Source: Sanderia malayensis
Taxonomy: Eukaryota > Cnidaria > Scyphozoa > Semaeostomeae > Pelagiidae
NCBI GenBank assembly: GCA_013076295.1
Contig: RQOL01000834.1
Span: 1-64,000, forward strand
DNA length: 64,000 nt
Direction: 5' to 3'
Shown one piece after another: positions 55,735-64,000 of this stretch. A program made the position numbers and the translations under genes. The notes beneath the pieces are model-generated. The model was not told the origin of the DNA. It did no database searches and saw only the letters and a program-made list of their open reading frames with translations. How positions within the stretch are numbered: the first letter of the stretch is position 1; each line of letters begins with the position of its first letter.

Positions 55735-56158
55735 TATCAAAAAACATTGACTAATACGGCGCACTTCGTGTGTTGCATTCGCTTACACTCATGCCCCTTT
55801 CAACCCTACTTACAGTGGGTTAGCTCGCTGCACTCGCATGTCTATCTGTTATCAAGAAACATTGATTGATAGGCTGCACTTCGTGTTTTGCATTCACTAA
55901 CGCTAATGTCCCTTTCAACCCGACATACAATGTGTTAACTCGCTGCGCTCGCCTGTCTATCTGTTATCAAGAAAGATTGATTGATAGGGCGCACTTCGTG
56001 CTCTGCATTTACTTACGTTCATGCTCCTGTCAACCCCATGTACAATGGGTTAGCTTGCTGCACTCCCTGTCTATCTATTGTCAAGAAACATTGACTGATA
56101 TGGTGCACTTCGTGTTTTGCATTCACTTAGGTTCATGCCCCTGTCAACCCCACAAATG
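55735..56158 (-). repeat. Satellite array B, ~3.7 units
   Basis: ~113-115-bp units with GCGCACTTCGTG, CCCCTTTCAACCC, AATGGGTTAGCTCGCTGC and TCAAGAAACATTGA. Its right edge abuts the right inverted-repeat arm at ~56159. Open frames across it are artefacts of the unit. Confidence 0.85.
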
Positions 56159-58256
56159 AGAGTTGATTGAGTATTGGTAAGATGACCCTTCGTCGGACAC
56201 GCAAAGTAATGGGTAGTAAAGAGGGATAATGAAATTTTGGTAAAGTGGATTTTCGCGGGACACGTAATGTAAATATAAATGTATAGTTTCCAGCTTTCCC
56301 CGACCACATAGTTCATGGAAGACCCAAGTCCCGATTTCCATTCTAAGGTTGTTCCAGGTCCATGATGATTTAAATTGAAATCTTTGAAGGCCTCGTAGTT
56401 GCAACCATTCCTTGATCACATGGTGCATGGATTCGCCGAGTTCCGATTTGCATTCCAAGGTTGTTCCAGGCCCATGATGATATAAATTGAAATCATTGAC
56501 AACATCATAGTTGGAAGCATTTCCCGACCACATGGTCCATGGGAGCCCCGAGTTCTGATCTCCATTCCAAGGTTGTTCCAACTCTATGTTTTCTGTGATG
56601 ATTTAATTTGAAATCATTCAAATCTTCAAAGTCGCATCCATTCCCCATGGCATGGCCCATGGAATCCCTGATCCCAGCTTCCATTCCAAGGTTGTTCTAG
56701 GTCCATGTTTTCTCCCATGATTTAATTTGAAATGATTCTGATCCTCATGTTTGCATCCTTTCCCCCATGGAAGCCCCGAGGTATGATTCCATTCCAAGGT
56801 TGTTCCAGGTCTATTTTTTCCGCGATGCAAATGTTCTTGCACTTGTGAGTGTGCCAGAAACGTCTCGATTTAAACGAAATGGAGAGAAGCGTTGACATTG
56901 AATAGTATATTAGAAAACATAATTGGATCCATTTAATTCGAAATTTTGATTAGAGAATAGACAATACTTAAAATACAGATCAAATTCGTAAAAACGTATT
57001 TACCACTACAGGAATTCCATGAAAGGAATACAAAAGCGCATTGTGAAAATTTTAGAGGGGTCGCAAAGTTAGATGCATCTAAACACGCAGTCTAAAATTC
57101 ATGATATATATAAAAGGTTTTAAATTCAGCAGATCATGAAAGTTTTTAAGCGATTCACTCACATATTTCACAGACCACATACACAACTTTGGCGTTTTGA
57201 ATTGCAACTGAATGGTGGGCACGTTTCCAGTTTAGAATCCATGTGAAGTTGAAGAACTTGTTTCCAGCTTGAGCAGACGTTTATGTTATCCAGAACGAAA
57301 ATGAGGTGATTGAAATCCACTACTTTAGCTTTCGGTTTGTCAGTCGTGAACAGCAATTTTGTGCATGCCAAGGAGAAAACTTTTCAGGGGATTTGCATGC
57401 TTCTCCGCACGGCCTGCTTCAATGCAATATGAAAATAGCTGTTTTCGAGTCTGGCGAGTTAGAGTTTCACAACCAAAGCTGCAAAATTCGAATTAGAATT
57501 TTAGTGTTGATTGACCAGAGCTCTTTCAAACAAATCAGAGTCAATTTATAGAGAATGAGTGAAATTTTGAAAATTTATTGCACGGCTGGAAAAATTTAAA
57601 AAGCGAGTTGTTGATCAGGGAATCTGAGCTGAATAAATGAATACAACTGAGAGGGAAAATATAGAAAAAAACTTGGTCACTCACCAGTGAAGTTCTTTAG
57701 TTGGAAATCTCGAGTAAAACGCCAGGAAAAATAAAACGCAGCAACACAACGAAAGCAATTCATTCGGTTTGTCCCATCCCAAATTCGAAAATGGACATCT
57801 ACTGCACGTTCGCTCAAGGAAGGAAGCAACTTCCTTGTCAATCAAAGGCCACAGTAACAAAAGGTGCTGGCGGATTAGTGTCAAACGTAACAGGGATTCA
57901 TTGTTTCGAAAAGGTAAAGAATGCACGATCGATCTTTCCAGAAGCACGACCTCATTTCAAATGCCTTTAGCCAGGGGGTCACATGGCACAACAGGTTTTG
58001 TTCGACTGAGAGCTTTAGTACGGATCAAAGCTTTCGATATGTCCCCCTCACACGCAAAACAAAGCCGAGGCACTGCAGTAGCTGACACAGGACACAAAGC
58101 AGACTTGAAACGAAAACAAAGGGCAGAAGACTTATCGAATGAGAAAAGTGAAAATATCTGGAAAACGAAAACGAATTTCGAAAAACAAAATAGATATTGC
58201 ACATAGAGGGTAGTGGGAAGAATTGCGAGTGGTTTTCGAAAAGAACACATCAGGCA
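56159..58256 (-). repeat. Right arm of the ~2.3 kb inverted repeat
   Basis: Reverse complement of 235-2599, with the same internal order: CGTGTCC motifs (56190-56270), CCTTGGAATGGA-type tandem array (56283-56830), the TAATTGGATCCATTTAATTCG block (56920), the block matching 1300-1600 at ~57180-57480, and the block matching 290-720 at ~57700-58200. Arm sizes differ slightly because the number of tandem units and small indels differ. Confidence 0.75.
56283..56830 (-). repeat. Tandem array in the right arm, ~5 units of ~115 bp
   Basis: CCATTCCAAGGTTGTTCCAG (or variants) recurs near 56337, 56452, 56563, 56683 and 56789. Reverse-complement counterpart of 1932-2440. Confidence 0.8.
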
Positions 58257-58324
58257 GATTGTCGGAACCGTGTCCAGAAACTTCATCGCTGGGGGTGTTT
58301 AAGGCATGTTTCCGTCACCGCTCA

Positions 58325-59290
58325 GAAATTATATAAGGTAGATAGGGCGCACTTGGCTTTTTGCATTCACTTATGCTCATGTCCCTTTCAACCCCACATG
58401 CAATGTGTTAACTCGCTGCACTCGCCTGTGTATCTGTTATCAAGAAACATTGATTGATAGGGCGCACTTCGTGCTCTGCATTCACTTACGTTCCTGCCGC
58501 TGTCAACTCCACGTACAATGGGCTAGCTGCCTGTGCTCGTTTGTCTATCTATTATTATGAAACATTGACTGATAGGGTGCACTTCGCGTTTTGCATTTAC
58601 TTACGTTCATGCCCCTGTCAACCCCACGTACAATGAGTTAGCTGCCTGCGCTTGTTTGTCGATCTATTATTTTGAAACATTGACTGATAGGGCGCACTCC
58701 GTGCTCTGCATTCACTTACGTTCACGCTCCTGTCAACCCCACGTACAATGGGTTAGCTCCCTGTGCTCGTTTGTCTATCTATTATCATGAAACATTGACT
58801 GATAGGGCGCACTTCGTGTTTTGCATTTACTTATGTTCATGTCCCTTTCAACCCCACATACAATGTGTTAACTCGCTGCACTCGCCCGTTTATCTGTTAT
58901 CAAGAAAGATTGATTGATAGGGTGCACTTCGTGCTCTGCGTTCACCTACGTTCATGCTCCTGTCAACCCTACGTACAATGGGTTAGCTTGCTGCACTCCC
59001 TGTCTATCAATTATCAAGTAACATTGACTGGTAGGGCGCACTTCGTATTTTGCATTCACTTAAGTTCATGCCCCTGTCAACCCCACGTACAATGGGTTAG
59101 CTCGCTGCGCTTGCCTGTCTATCTGTTATCAAATAACATTGACTGGTAGGGCGCACTTCGTGTTTTGCATTAACTTAAGTTCATGCCCCTGTCAACCCCA
59201 TGTACAATGGGTTAGCTCGCTGCGCTCGCCTGTCTATCTATTATCAAGTAACATTGACTGGTAGGGCGCCTTTTGTGTGCTGCATTCGGG
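58325..59290 (-). repeat. Satellite array B, ~8.5 units
   Basis: Units of ~110-115 bp with GCGCACTTCGTG, TGCATTCACTTACGTTCATG, CCTGTCAACCCCACGTACAATGGGTTAGC and AAACATTGACTGATAGG. It lies outside the right inverted-repeat arm and stops just before a G10 run at 59300-59310, where the Polinton-like region starts. Confidence 0.85.
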
Positions 59291-59310
59291 TAGAGTGTAA
59301 GGGGGGGGGG

Positions 59311-60165
59311 GTTCTGGCCCACTATCACTTGACGTACGACGTCATTATAATTAACTACTCTAACATCATGTGATGTCATTATAGATCTAGTAGCATCATG
59401 TGTTCAACCTCGCTTTGATGTGAGATGCACAAGGTTAAGTAGACAAGAAGACACAGGAGTACTTAAATTAATTTAATTCAATCCAATTTTTCAGAAGGCT
59501 TTTTAATTGATTATAATAACATATTATCTCATTCTCAGGCTCATGTGTCATCGCTTTGCGAACCCCTAAAAGTTCTAAATTAAGTGAATGTACATTAAGT
59601 CTATTTGCTAATATTCTTTTCATTGATCCACCTTTATAAAATATAACATTACAATAGTTCCACAACAATATTTCCTTCACAGGTTTTTCAACATCTTCAC
59701 ATTTGTAGAGTTTAGATGTTTGATTATATGGTAGTTTGTGTACATTTTGTAAACAGTGGCGATAACCTTTTTTGTGCTCCTCATCCAAATCTCTATATTG
59801 AATACATGGTGTGAATTCTCTTGTAAAAACTGTTGTTCCATCATTCAAGAGGATTGCAAGTTTTCGGTAACATTGATGGCTTCTACTTGTTTGTATGTAC
59901 TCACAATCAAGAATACCAAAGTTCACCTTCTTTTCCTTTAAATCTCTTATTGTAGACATTTTCTACGTCTTTGAAGTATCGATGATTGTTACAACTAATA
60001 ATCAATGTCATCACACCTAAATTTATAATCACTAATTATGCTACCATTCGAATTTTGAATGTTAACATCACCTTTCAATCAACCTGGGTTCTGGCCCACT
60101 ATCACGTGACGTATGGCGTCATTATAATTATCTACTCTAACATCAGGTGACGTCTTTATAGATTG
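59311..60165 (+). repeat. ~80-bp direct repeat flanking the exonuclease-like frame
   Basis: GGTTCTGGCCCACTATCAC, TGACGTAYGRCGTCATTATA and CTACTCTAACATCA occur at 59311-59395 and again at 60087-60165, same orientation, ~90% identical by eye. Each contains the near-palindrome TGACGTACGACGTCA. The function is not known; nested copies of an element terminus are possible. Confidence 0.7.
59468..59959 (-). CDS. Putative RNase H-fold 3'-5' exonuclease-like protein, 163 aa
   Basis: One intact frame from ATG 59959 to TAA 59468. The N-terminal strand has FGILDCEYIQ (D-x-E, as in the first motif of DEDD exonucleases), followed by RKLAILLNDG and, later, NVIFYKGGSMKRILANRL and ELLGVRKAMTHEPENEI. The D-x-E motif followed by a hydrophobic strand suggests an exonuclease-like fold, but the later Asp motifs are not certain. 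It is antisense to the polymerase gene. It could be an element-encoded nuclease; I give no firm function. Confidence 0.4.
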   Translation of the reverse strand: MSTIRDLKEKKVNFGILDCEYIQTSRSHQCYRKLAILLNDGTTVFTREFTPCIQYRDLDEEHKKGYRHCLQNVHKLPYNQTSKLYKCEDVEKPVKEILLWNYCNVIFYKGGSMKRILANRLNVHSLNLELLGVRKAMTHEPENEIICYYNQLKSLLKNWIELN

Positions 60166-60199
60166 ATAGAATCTTTTTCAGTTGAATGGTTTCATTAAT

Positions 60200-60380
60200 T
60201 ACAAATCGTTTTATTTAACAAACTTTTGAAATAGATGCAATTAAAATATATACAACATTTATCATTCAATTTTCAACAATTAAAATATATACAAAATTTA
60301 TCATTCGATTTTCAACAATTAAAATATATACAACATTTATCATTCAATTAAGAATTAAATAAATATATACAACAATAATT
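60200..60380 (+). repeat. ~50-bp AT-rich tandem repeat, ~3.3 units
   Basis: CAATTAAAATATATACAACA followed by TTTATCATTCAATTTTCAA recurs at about 60237, 60287 and 60336. Low complexity; no function assigned. Confidence 0.85.
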
Positions 60381-60459
60381 AAAGTAATAATTAAACAATT
60401 AAGCTAGAGCCAACAATGAGACCAGAAAGATCTTTTGTTTTAAAAAGTAATCAATTGAA

Positions 60460-60693
60460 ATGCAAGATAATAAGATTATTGAGGTGGGGAGAAAGACAAG
60501 AAAGGTTTTAAAAAGTAATTATACTAACTATAGAATGGAGTTGAAGATAGACGACTTTAGACACACTGAGATGGGAGGCTTCAATTACCACTTCAATAAA
60601 TCCTTTTCAAATTATCACATTCAATATAAATGTTTTTATGAGGGGGTGATTCATCGCCCACACTCCCTCTATGTTGAGATTATTCACCCCTAA
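60460..60693 (+). CDS. Hypothetical 77-aa protein
   Basis: ATG 60460 to TAA 60693 (MQDNKIIEVGRKTRKVLK...). Basic N-terminus, aromatic-rich C-terminus (FNYHFNKSFSNYHIQYKCF). No family recognised. Composition is protein-like and the frame is clean, but it is short and could be chance. Confidence 0.25.
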   Translation: MQDNKIIEVGRKTRKVLKSNYTNYRMELKIDDFRHTEMGGFNYHFNKSFSNYHIQYKCFYEGVIHRPHSLYVEIIHP

Positions 60694-60719
60694 GGATCAA
60701 TAATCTCAACATGGGCGAG

Positions 60720-62220
60720 TCAAAAGGCCTCCCGCCAAAGAGCCAAACGATGCTCTGGCGAGAGACCCTCCAACTCATCCCCCAAAGGAGCGTTGGCAAT
60801 GAATATCTCAGGGGAGAAGATAACTTCCCTCCCCAAGACCCCCTCTGTGGTAATTGGAGTCACCACCTCAACGACCCCAAGGTCATCCAACTCCAACCTA
60901 TAGTTAGGACAAGTTGGCCTCATTGCTAACTCCAGCCACCTCATAATACAGGGGGTATGGAAGATACCCCTGCAAGAGGGGCATCTTAACATTTCAGGAT
61001 CGGGAGTCTCCCCCATGCACACAGTGCATGGGGTTAGCTCCCGTGCGAAGAGTCTACTTTGCTCAATCACTAAAAAGAAAGGAGAATGTTCATTAATTCA
61101 TATAACTATCAGAGAGTAGGTGTGAAAGTGATGAAAGCTAAAGATCGAGTAAAGTTACTTACACTCTGTCTGGGTCCCTTGACTACGTGAAGCTAAAAAA
61201 TAAATTTCAGTTAATTTAGAAACACTCAAGTTCAGAGTAAGTACTATGAATCATAACACAGTATCAAAAAACACTTACATCTTATAGTTACGATCGTGTT
61301 TGGTGCTGAAATCAGCGGGGGTGGCGCTTGTGTTCTAGGATCTATGAAAGAGAAGTAATTTTATTAAAAAATGAGAACTAGAAAAGAATTCCAATCAATT
61401 TTTTATTAAAAATAATGATGGACTTACGAGGCAGGGAGAAGGTGGGGCTGAGCAGCACCCTACGCCGCCTCCTGTATACGAGTCCTCTTTGGACTACAAG
61501 GAAAGGTTTTAAAATTAATTTCATATGATTAGAGTACAATGAAATTTATTATCAACTTAGTAAACGTGTGTATTTATTAAAAAATTATTAATTACTCACT
61601 AGGTGCGTGGAGTGCCACAGCATCCTCCCCCTCCTCATCCCCAATGCCAAAAGTTGCACCACCTCTAGGTGGTGTAGTAGGTCTTACTGTAGGAAAGAAG
61701 ACAATTTAATTATAAACTATAAAAGGTCACTTCATGTCTTGATATAAAAATTATCGCTAAACTTACTTCTCCTTTGCCTTTGAATAAAATCGAAGACGTT
61801 GTCTTCTTCTGAAGATGATTGCGTATCTAAGAGAATAAATTATAGTTTCAGCAATGTCGAGGAGGAATTCAAAGCAAATGAGTTTTAAGAAACGAAGACA
61901 TCCTTTAAAACGAAGGATACTCACTCAATATTCGTCTGATAATTTCTTGGTATTTCTAGAATGAAGCAACAAAATTTTATTAATGAAATAAAATTTATTG
62001 TAGATAAAAGCAACTTACTGAGAAATTGTAAAAATGGCGGGGTTACAAAGTAGAAGGAAAACTCACTTGTTAAATAAAACAATTTCTAATTGATAAAACC
62101 ATTCAACTGAAATGAAAACAAAGAGTCCATCAATTGTTTATGCTTAGGCCGATAAACCTTACAAACATTAATAGAAATCTTGAAATGTTCAGTAGAATAT
62201 GAACACAACTTACCTCGAGA
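60720..62220 (-). CDS. RING-type protein assembled from small exons
   Basis: The 3' exon (61069-60720) encodes CTVCMGETPDPEMLRCPSC, GIFHTPCIMRWLELA and RPTCPNYR, a RING-H2-like pattern in which the last Cys is Tyr. It is followed by a tail ending LALWREAF. Upstream on the minus strand, short segments are bounded by good acceptor and donor sites: about 61194-61165, 61340-61285, 61493-61430, 61689-61600, 61829-61768 and one near 61950. Most are 30-90 nt. The frame across all of them was not fully verified and the start is not fixed. The product would be a small ubiquitin ligase or adaptor; the role is inferred from the RING only. Confidence 0.5.
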
Positions 62221-62627
62221 ATCTCTGCTGTGAAGTGACAAGAAAAAAGATGTTCAACTCTTGATGTCAATCAAATCACGTCAACCAATTTTTAATAGCT
62301 CCCGCCAATTCATTTCATTGGTTGGTTTGCTTGAACAGGGCGTAAGAAACAATTTTTCGACTCATAATATTAACCAAATTACGTCAACCAAATTTTTACT
62401 AACTCCCGCCAACTCATCTCATTGGTTGAATAGAACACTACAGTATTCATTAACATATCTCATTACCATTCAAATTTCGAATGCTAACACCACCTTTCAA
62501 TAATGACTGGAAATTTCGAAAGAACATTCGAGAACATTAAAAAAGAAGGTTCGAGATTATTTAAATGATGATGTAATCATTAACCAATCAAATCGCATCA
62601 TTTTCAGCGTTCAAATATACTATAAGG

Positions 62628-64000
62628 GTGATGAGGCGCTTCGCTTACTCTCATTTATCGAGAGCACACATCATGAAGAGAGTAAGAGAATCTAATTCAG
62701 ATTATGGGCCTAAAAAGAAAAAATTTAAATGTTCAGAATGTTCAAAGGAGTTTACAAGGCAATTAAATTTAGAACATCACAAGCATACAGCACATAATGA
62801 TCAAAGAAATACCATATCTGGTGCTGGAAGGAAAAAGAAGAAAGATGAAGCTTATGGGGTTTTCATCAACGAAGAACAGTCAATCAAGCGACACATGAAA
62901 TAGCTGGACAAATCTATAATGAGTTAGAAGAACATGACCAAGGAATAAAATATTTCCTTAGCACGGAGATTGTCTTCAAGAAGTTAGTTGGTGATGTTGA
63001 GACTGATCCATCTCCGATATTTAGATCGAAACTACTTTCACAGTTAAGGATTGCTAGCATTGAAGACATTAGAGATCAAATCACAGAAGCTATCAATAAA
63101 ATCTTTGAAGATATGAGTGAATATACAGAAAACGGTAGCGGATGGACATTGGAAAGAGTGATGAATTATAAGATTCATTTCTTCAATTACAAACCAATCA
63201 AAGGTGGATCGTACATACCATCACCAAGACTCTTGAGTGTGAAGAAAGCAATCATTAACGTACAAAATAGAGATGACAAGTGTTTCATGTGGGCTGTCTT
63301 GTCTGGTTTGTACCCAGTAGATAAGCACTCTGAAAAAACAAAGTACGATCCAAGTTTATTGAATATGGATGGTTTGAAATTTCCAGTGAATCCCACAAAT
63401 TTCAATATGATAAAGAAATTTGAGGATAACAACAATGTTTCCATCAACATCTTTTATTATGAAGTTGATGAAGTTTATCCCGGAAGGCTAACCAATCAAT
63501 CAAAGGAGAAATATCTCGATCTATTGCTATTGATGGATGATAATGGTAACTCGAATTACTGTTGGATAAAGAGTTTGAGCCGACTACTCGCTGGACGTCC
63601 TGGACATAGGCATAAAACAAGGAGGTTCCACTGTCATTTCTGCCCCAGTTCATGTAACACACAAGAATCTCTTCAGAAACACATCAATATTTGCAAACAG
63701 AATGAAAGTCAAGCCGTTACATTTCCAACCGAAAAGATGCCCAACTATCCTTTAGCAACTTCAAGAAGCAAATGCTTCTCCCATTTGTAATATATGCTGA
63801 TTTTGAATGTATTCTTGAGAAGATGGATGATCCTTCCAAGTATCAGAAACATTTACCGATTTGTTATGGTTTATATGTAAAGTCGATTGATAGACGCTTG
63901 AATATTGGACCAGAAGTTTACACTGGTGATGATTGCATGCTGAAATTTATGAATAGGATGGATGAGTTAAATGAACACATACGAGAGATATTCAAAGTAA
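62628..64000 (+). pseudogene. Protein-primed family B DNA polymerase, N-terminal part, with frameshifts
   Basis: It starts near ATG 62628 with a C2H2 finger (CSECSKEFTRQLNLEHHKHTAH, ~62730-62800). The frame shifts near 62890. The long frame to 63790 has the RYNP/KPIKGGSYIPSP-type block, NVQNRDDKCFMWAVLSGLYP and a second Cys/His block (CHFCPSSCNTQESLQKHINIC). A second frameshift near 63745 precedes the exonuclease I motif (YADFE) and the frame then stays open to the window edge. These blocks, in this order, belong to the polymerases of Polintons and adintovirus-like elements. The exonuclease II/III and polymerase motifs lie beyond the window. Two frameshifts make this copy probably inactive. 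Confidence 0.7.

Larger units (their letters stand above)
59297..64000 (+). mobile_element. Polinton/adintovirus-like region (partial, runs off the window)
   Basis: It contains a protein-primed family B DNA polymerase gene (plus strand, from ~62628), an exonuclease-like frame (-), and a RING gene (-). The left limit is taken from the abrupt change after the satellite array and the first GGTTCTGGCCCACTATCAC motif. No integrase, capsid, ATPase or protease gene is visible in the part seen, so the assignment rests on the polymerase. Confidence 0.5.

Noticed and set aside
55660..59149. Several plus-strand frames with CIRLHSCPFQP-like repeats
   Set aside because: They are translations of satellite array B and recur wherever the array is open; not genes.
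1..64000. Bacterial operons, ribosome binding sites, tRNA or rRNA genes
   Set aside because: Spliced genes and animal transposon families throughout; no cloverleaf or rRNA core sequence was recognised.

Overview
This is a gene-poor, repeat-saturated piece of an AT-rich invertebrate animal genome, most likely cnidarian or sponge. The grounds are spliceosomal introns with GT-AG ends, EnSpm with a DUF4806 partner gene, ISL2EU, IS3EU-type integrases, free-standing P2RX7-C domains and DIRS elements. I found no single-copy host gene. Almost everything recognisable is a mobile element or its debris, often nested three deep.

Layout. 1-3602: a degenerate Helitron-like end, one arm of a ~2.3 kb inverted repeat whose partner lies at ~56159-58256, and Helitron copy 1 with an internal satellite. 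4285-6675: a decayed IS3EU-type element with an integrase pseudogene (+) convergent with a HECT pseudogene (-). 6990-7466: Helitron copy 2. 8865-13576: a DIRS-type retrotransposon split by a 5'-truncated LINE (9356-11244). 13577-14035: satellite and Helitron-like debris. ~14036-40200: remains of an older IS3EU-type element ('element A'), with HECT (+) on the left and integrase (-) on the right. It has been blown apart by an EnSpm/CACTA element (15517-23253), an ISL2EU element (23712-27339, itself holding Helitron copy 3), a mariner-like element with flanking MITEs (27655-29918), and a younger complete element B (30020-39576).

40300-46600: a hairpin MITE, a third HECT fragment, transposase fragments and a Cys-rich (CXC) plus P2RX7-C gene. 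46600-51480: mostly unrecognised, with Harbinger-like and Cys-rich remnants. 51480-59290: satellite arrays, a KIAA1586-like transposon gene and the second inverted-repeat arm. 59300-64000: a Polinton/adintovirus-like region with the start of a protein-primed family B DNA polymerase and a RING gene built from microexons.

The most interesting unit is element B. It is 9557 bp, with ~215-230 bp terminal inverted repeats and a perfect 6-bp target-site duplication (CTGGAA). It carries an integrase gene (one premature stop) and, convergently, a six-exon gene whose conceptual splicing gives one uninterrupted 814-aa frame. That protein has a zinc-binding segment, a RING finger and a HECT-like domain with its catalytic-position cysteine. 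The same integrase/HECT pairing recurs at 4.5-6.7 kb and in element A, so the ubiquitin ligase appears to be a standing component of this transposon family, not a chance capture. Proposed roles for the ligase (protecting or destabilising host or transposon proteins) are inference.
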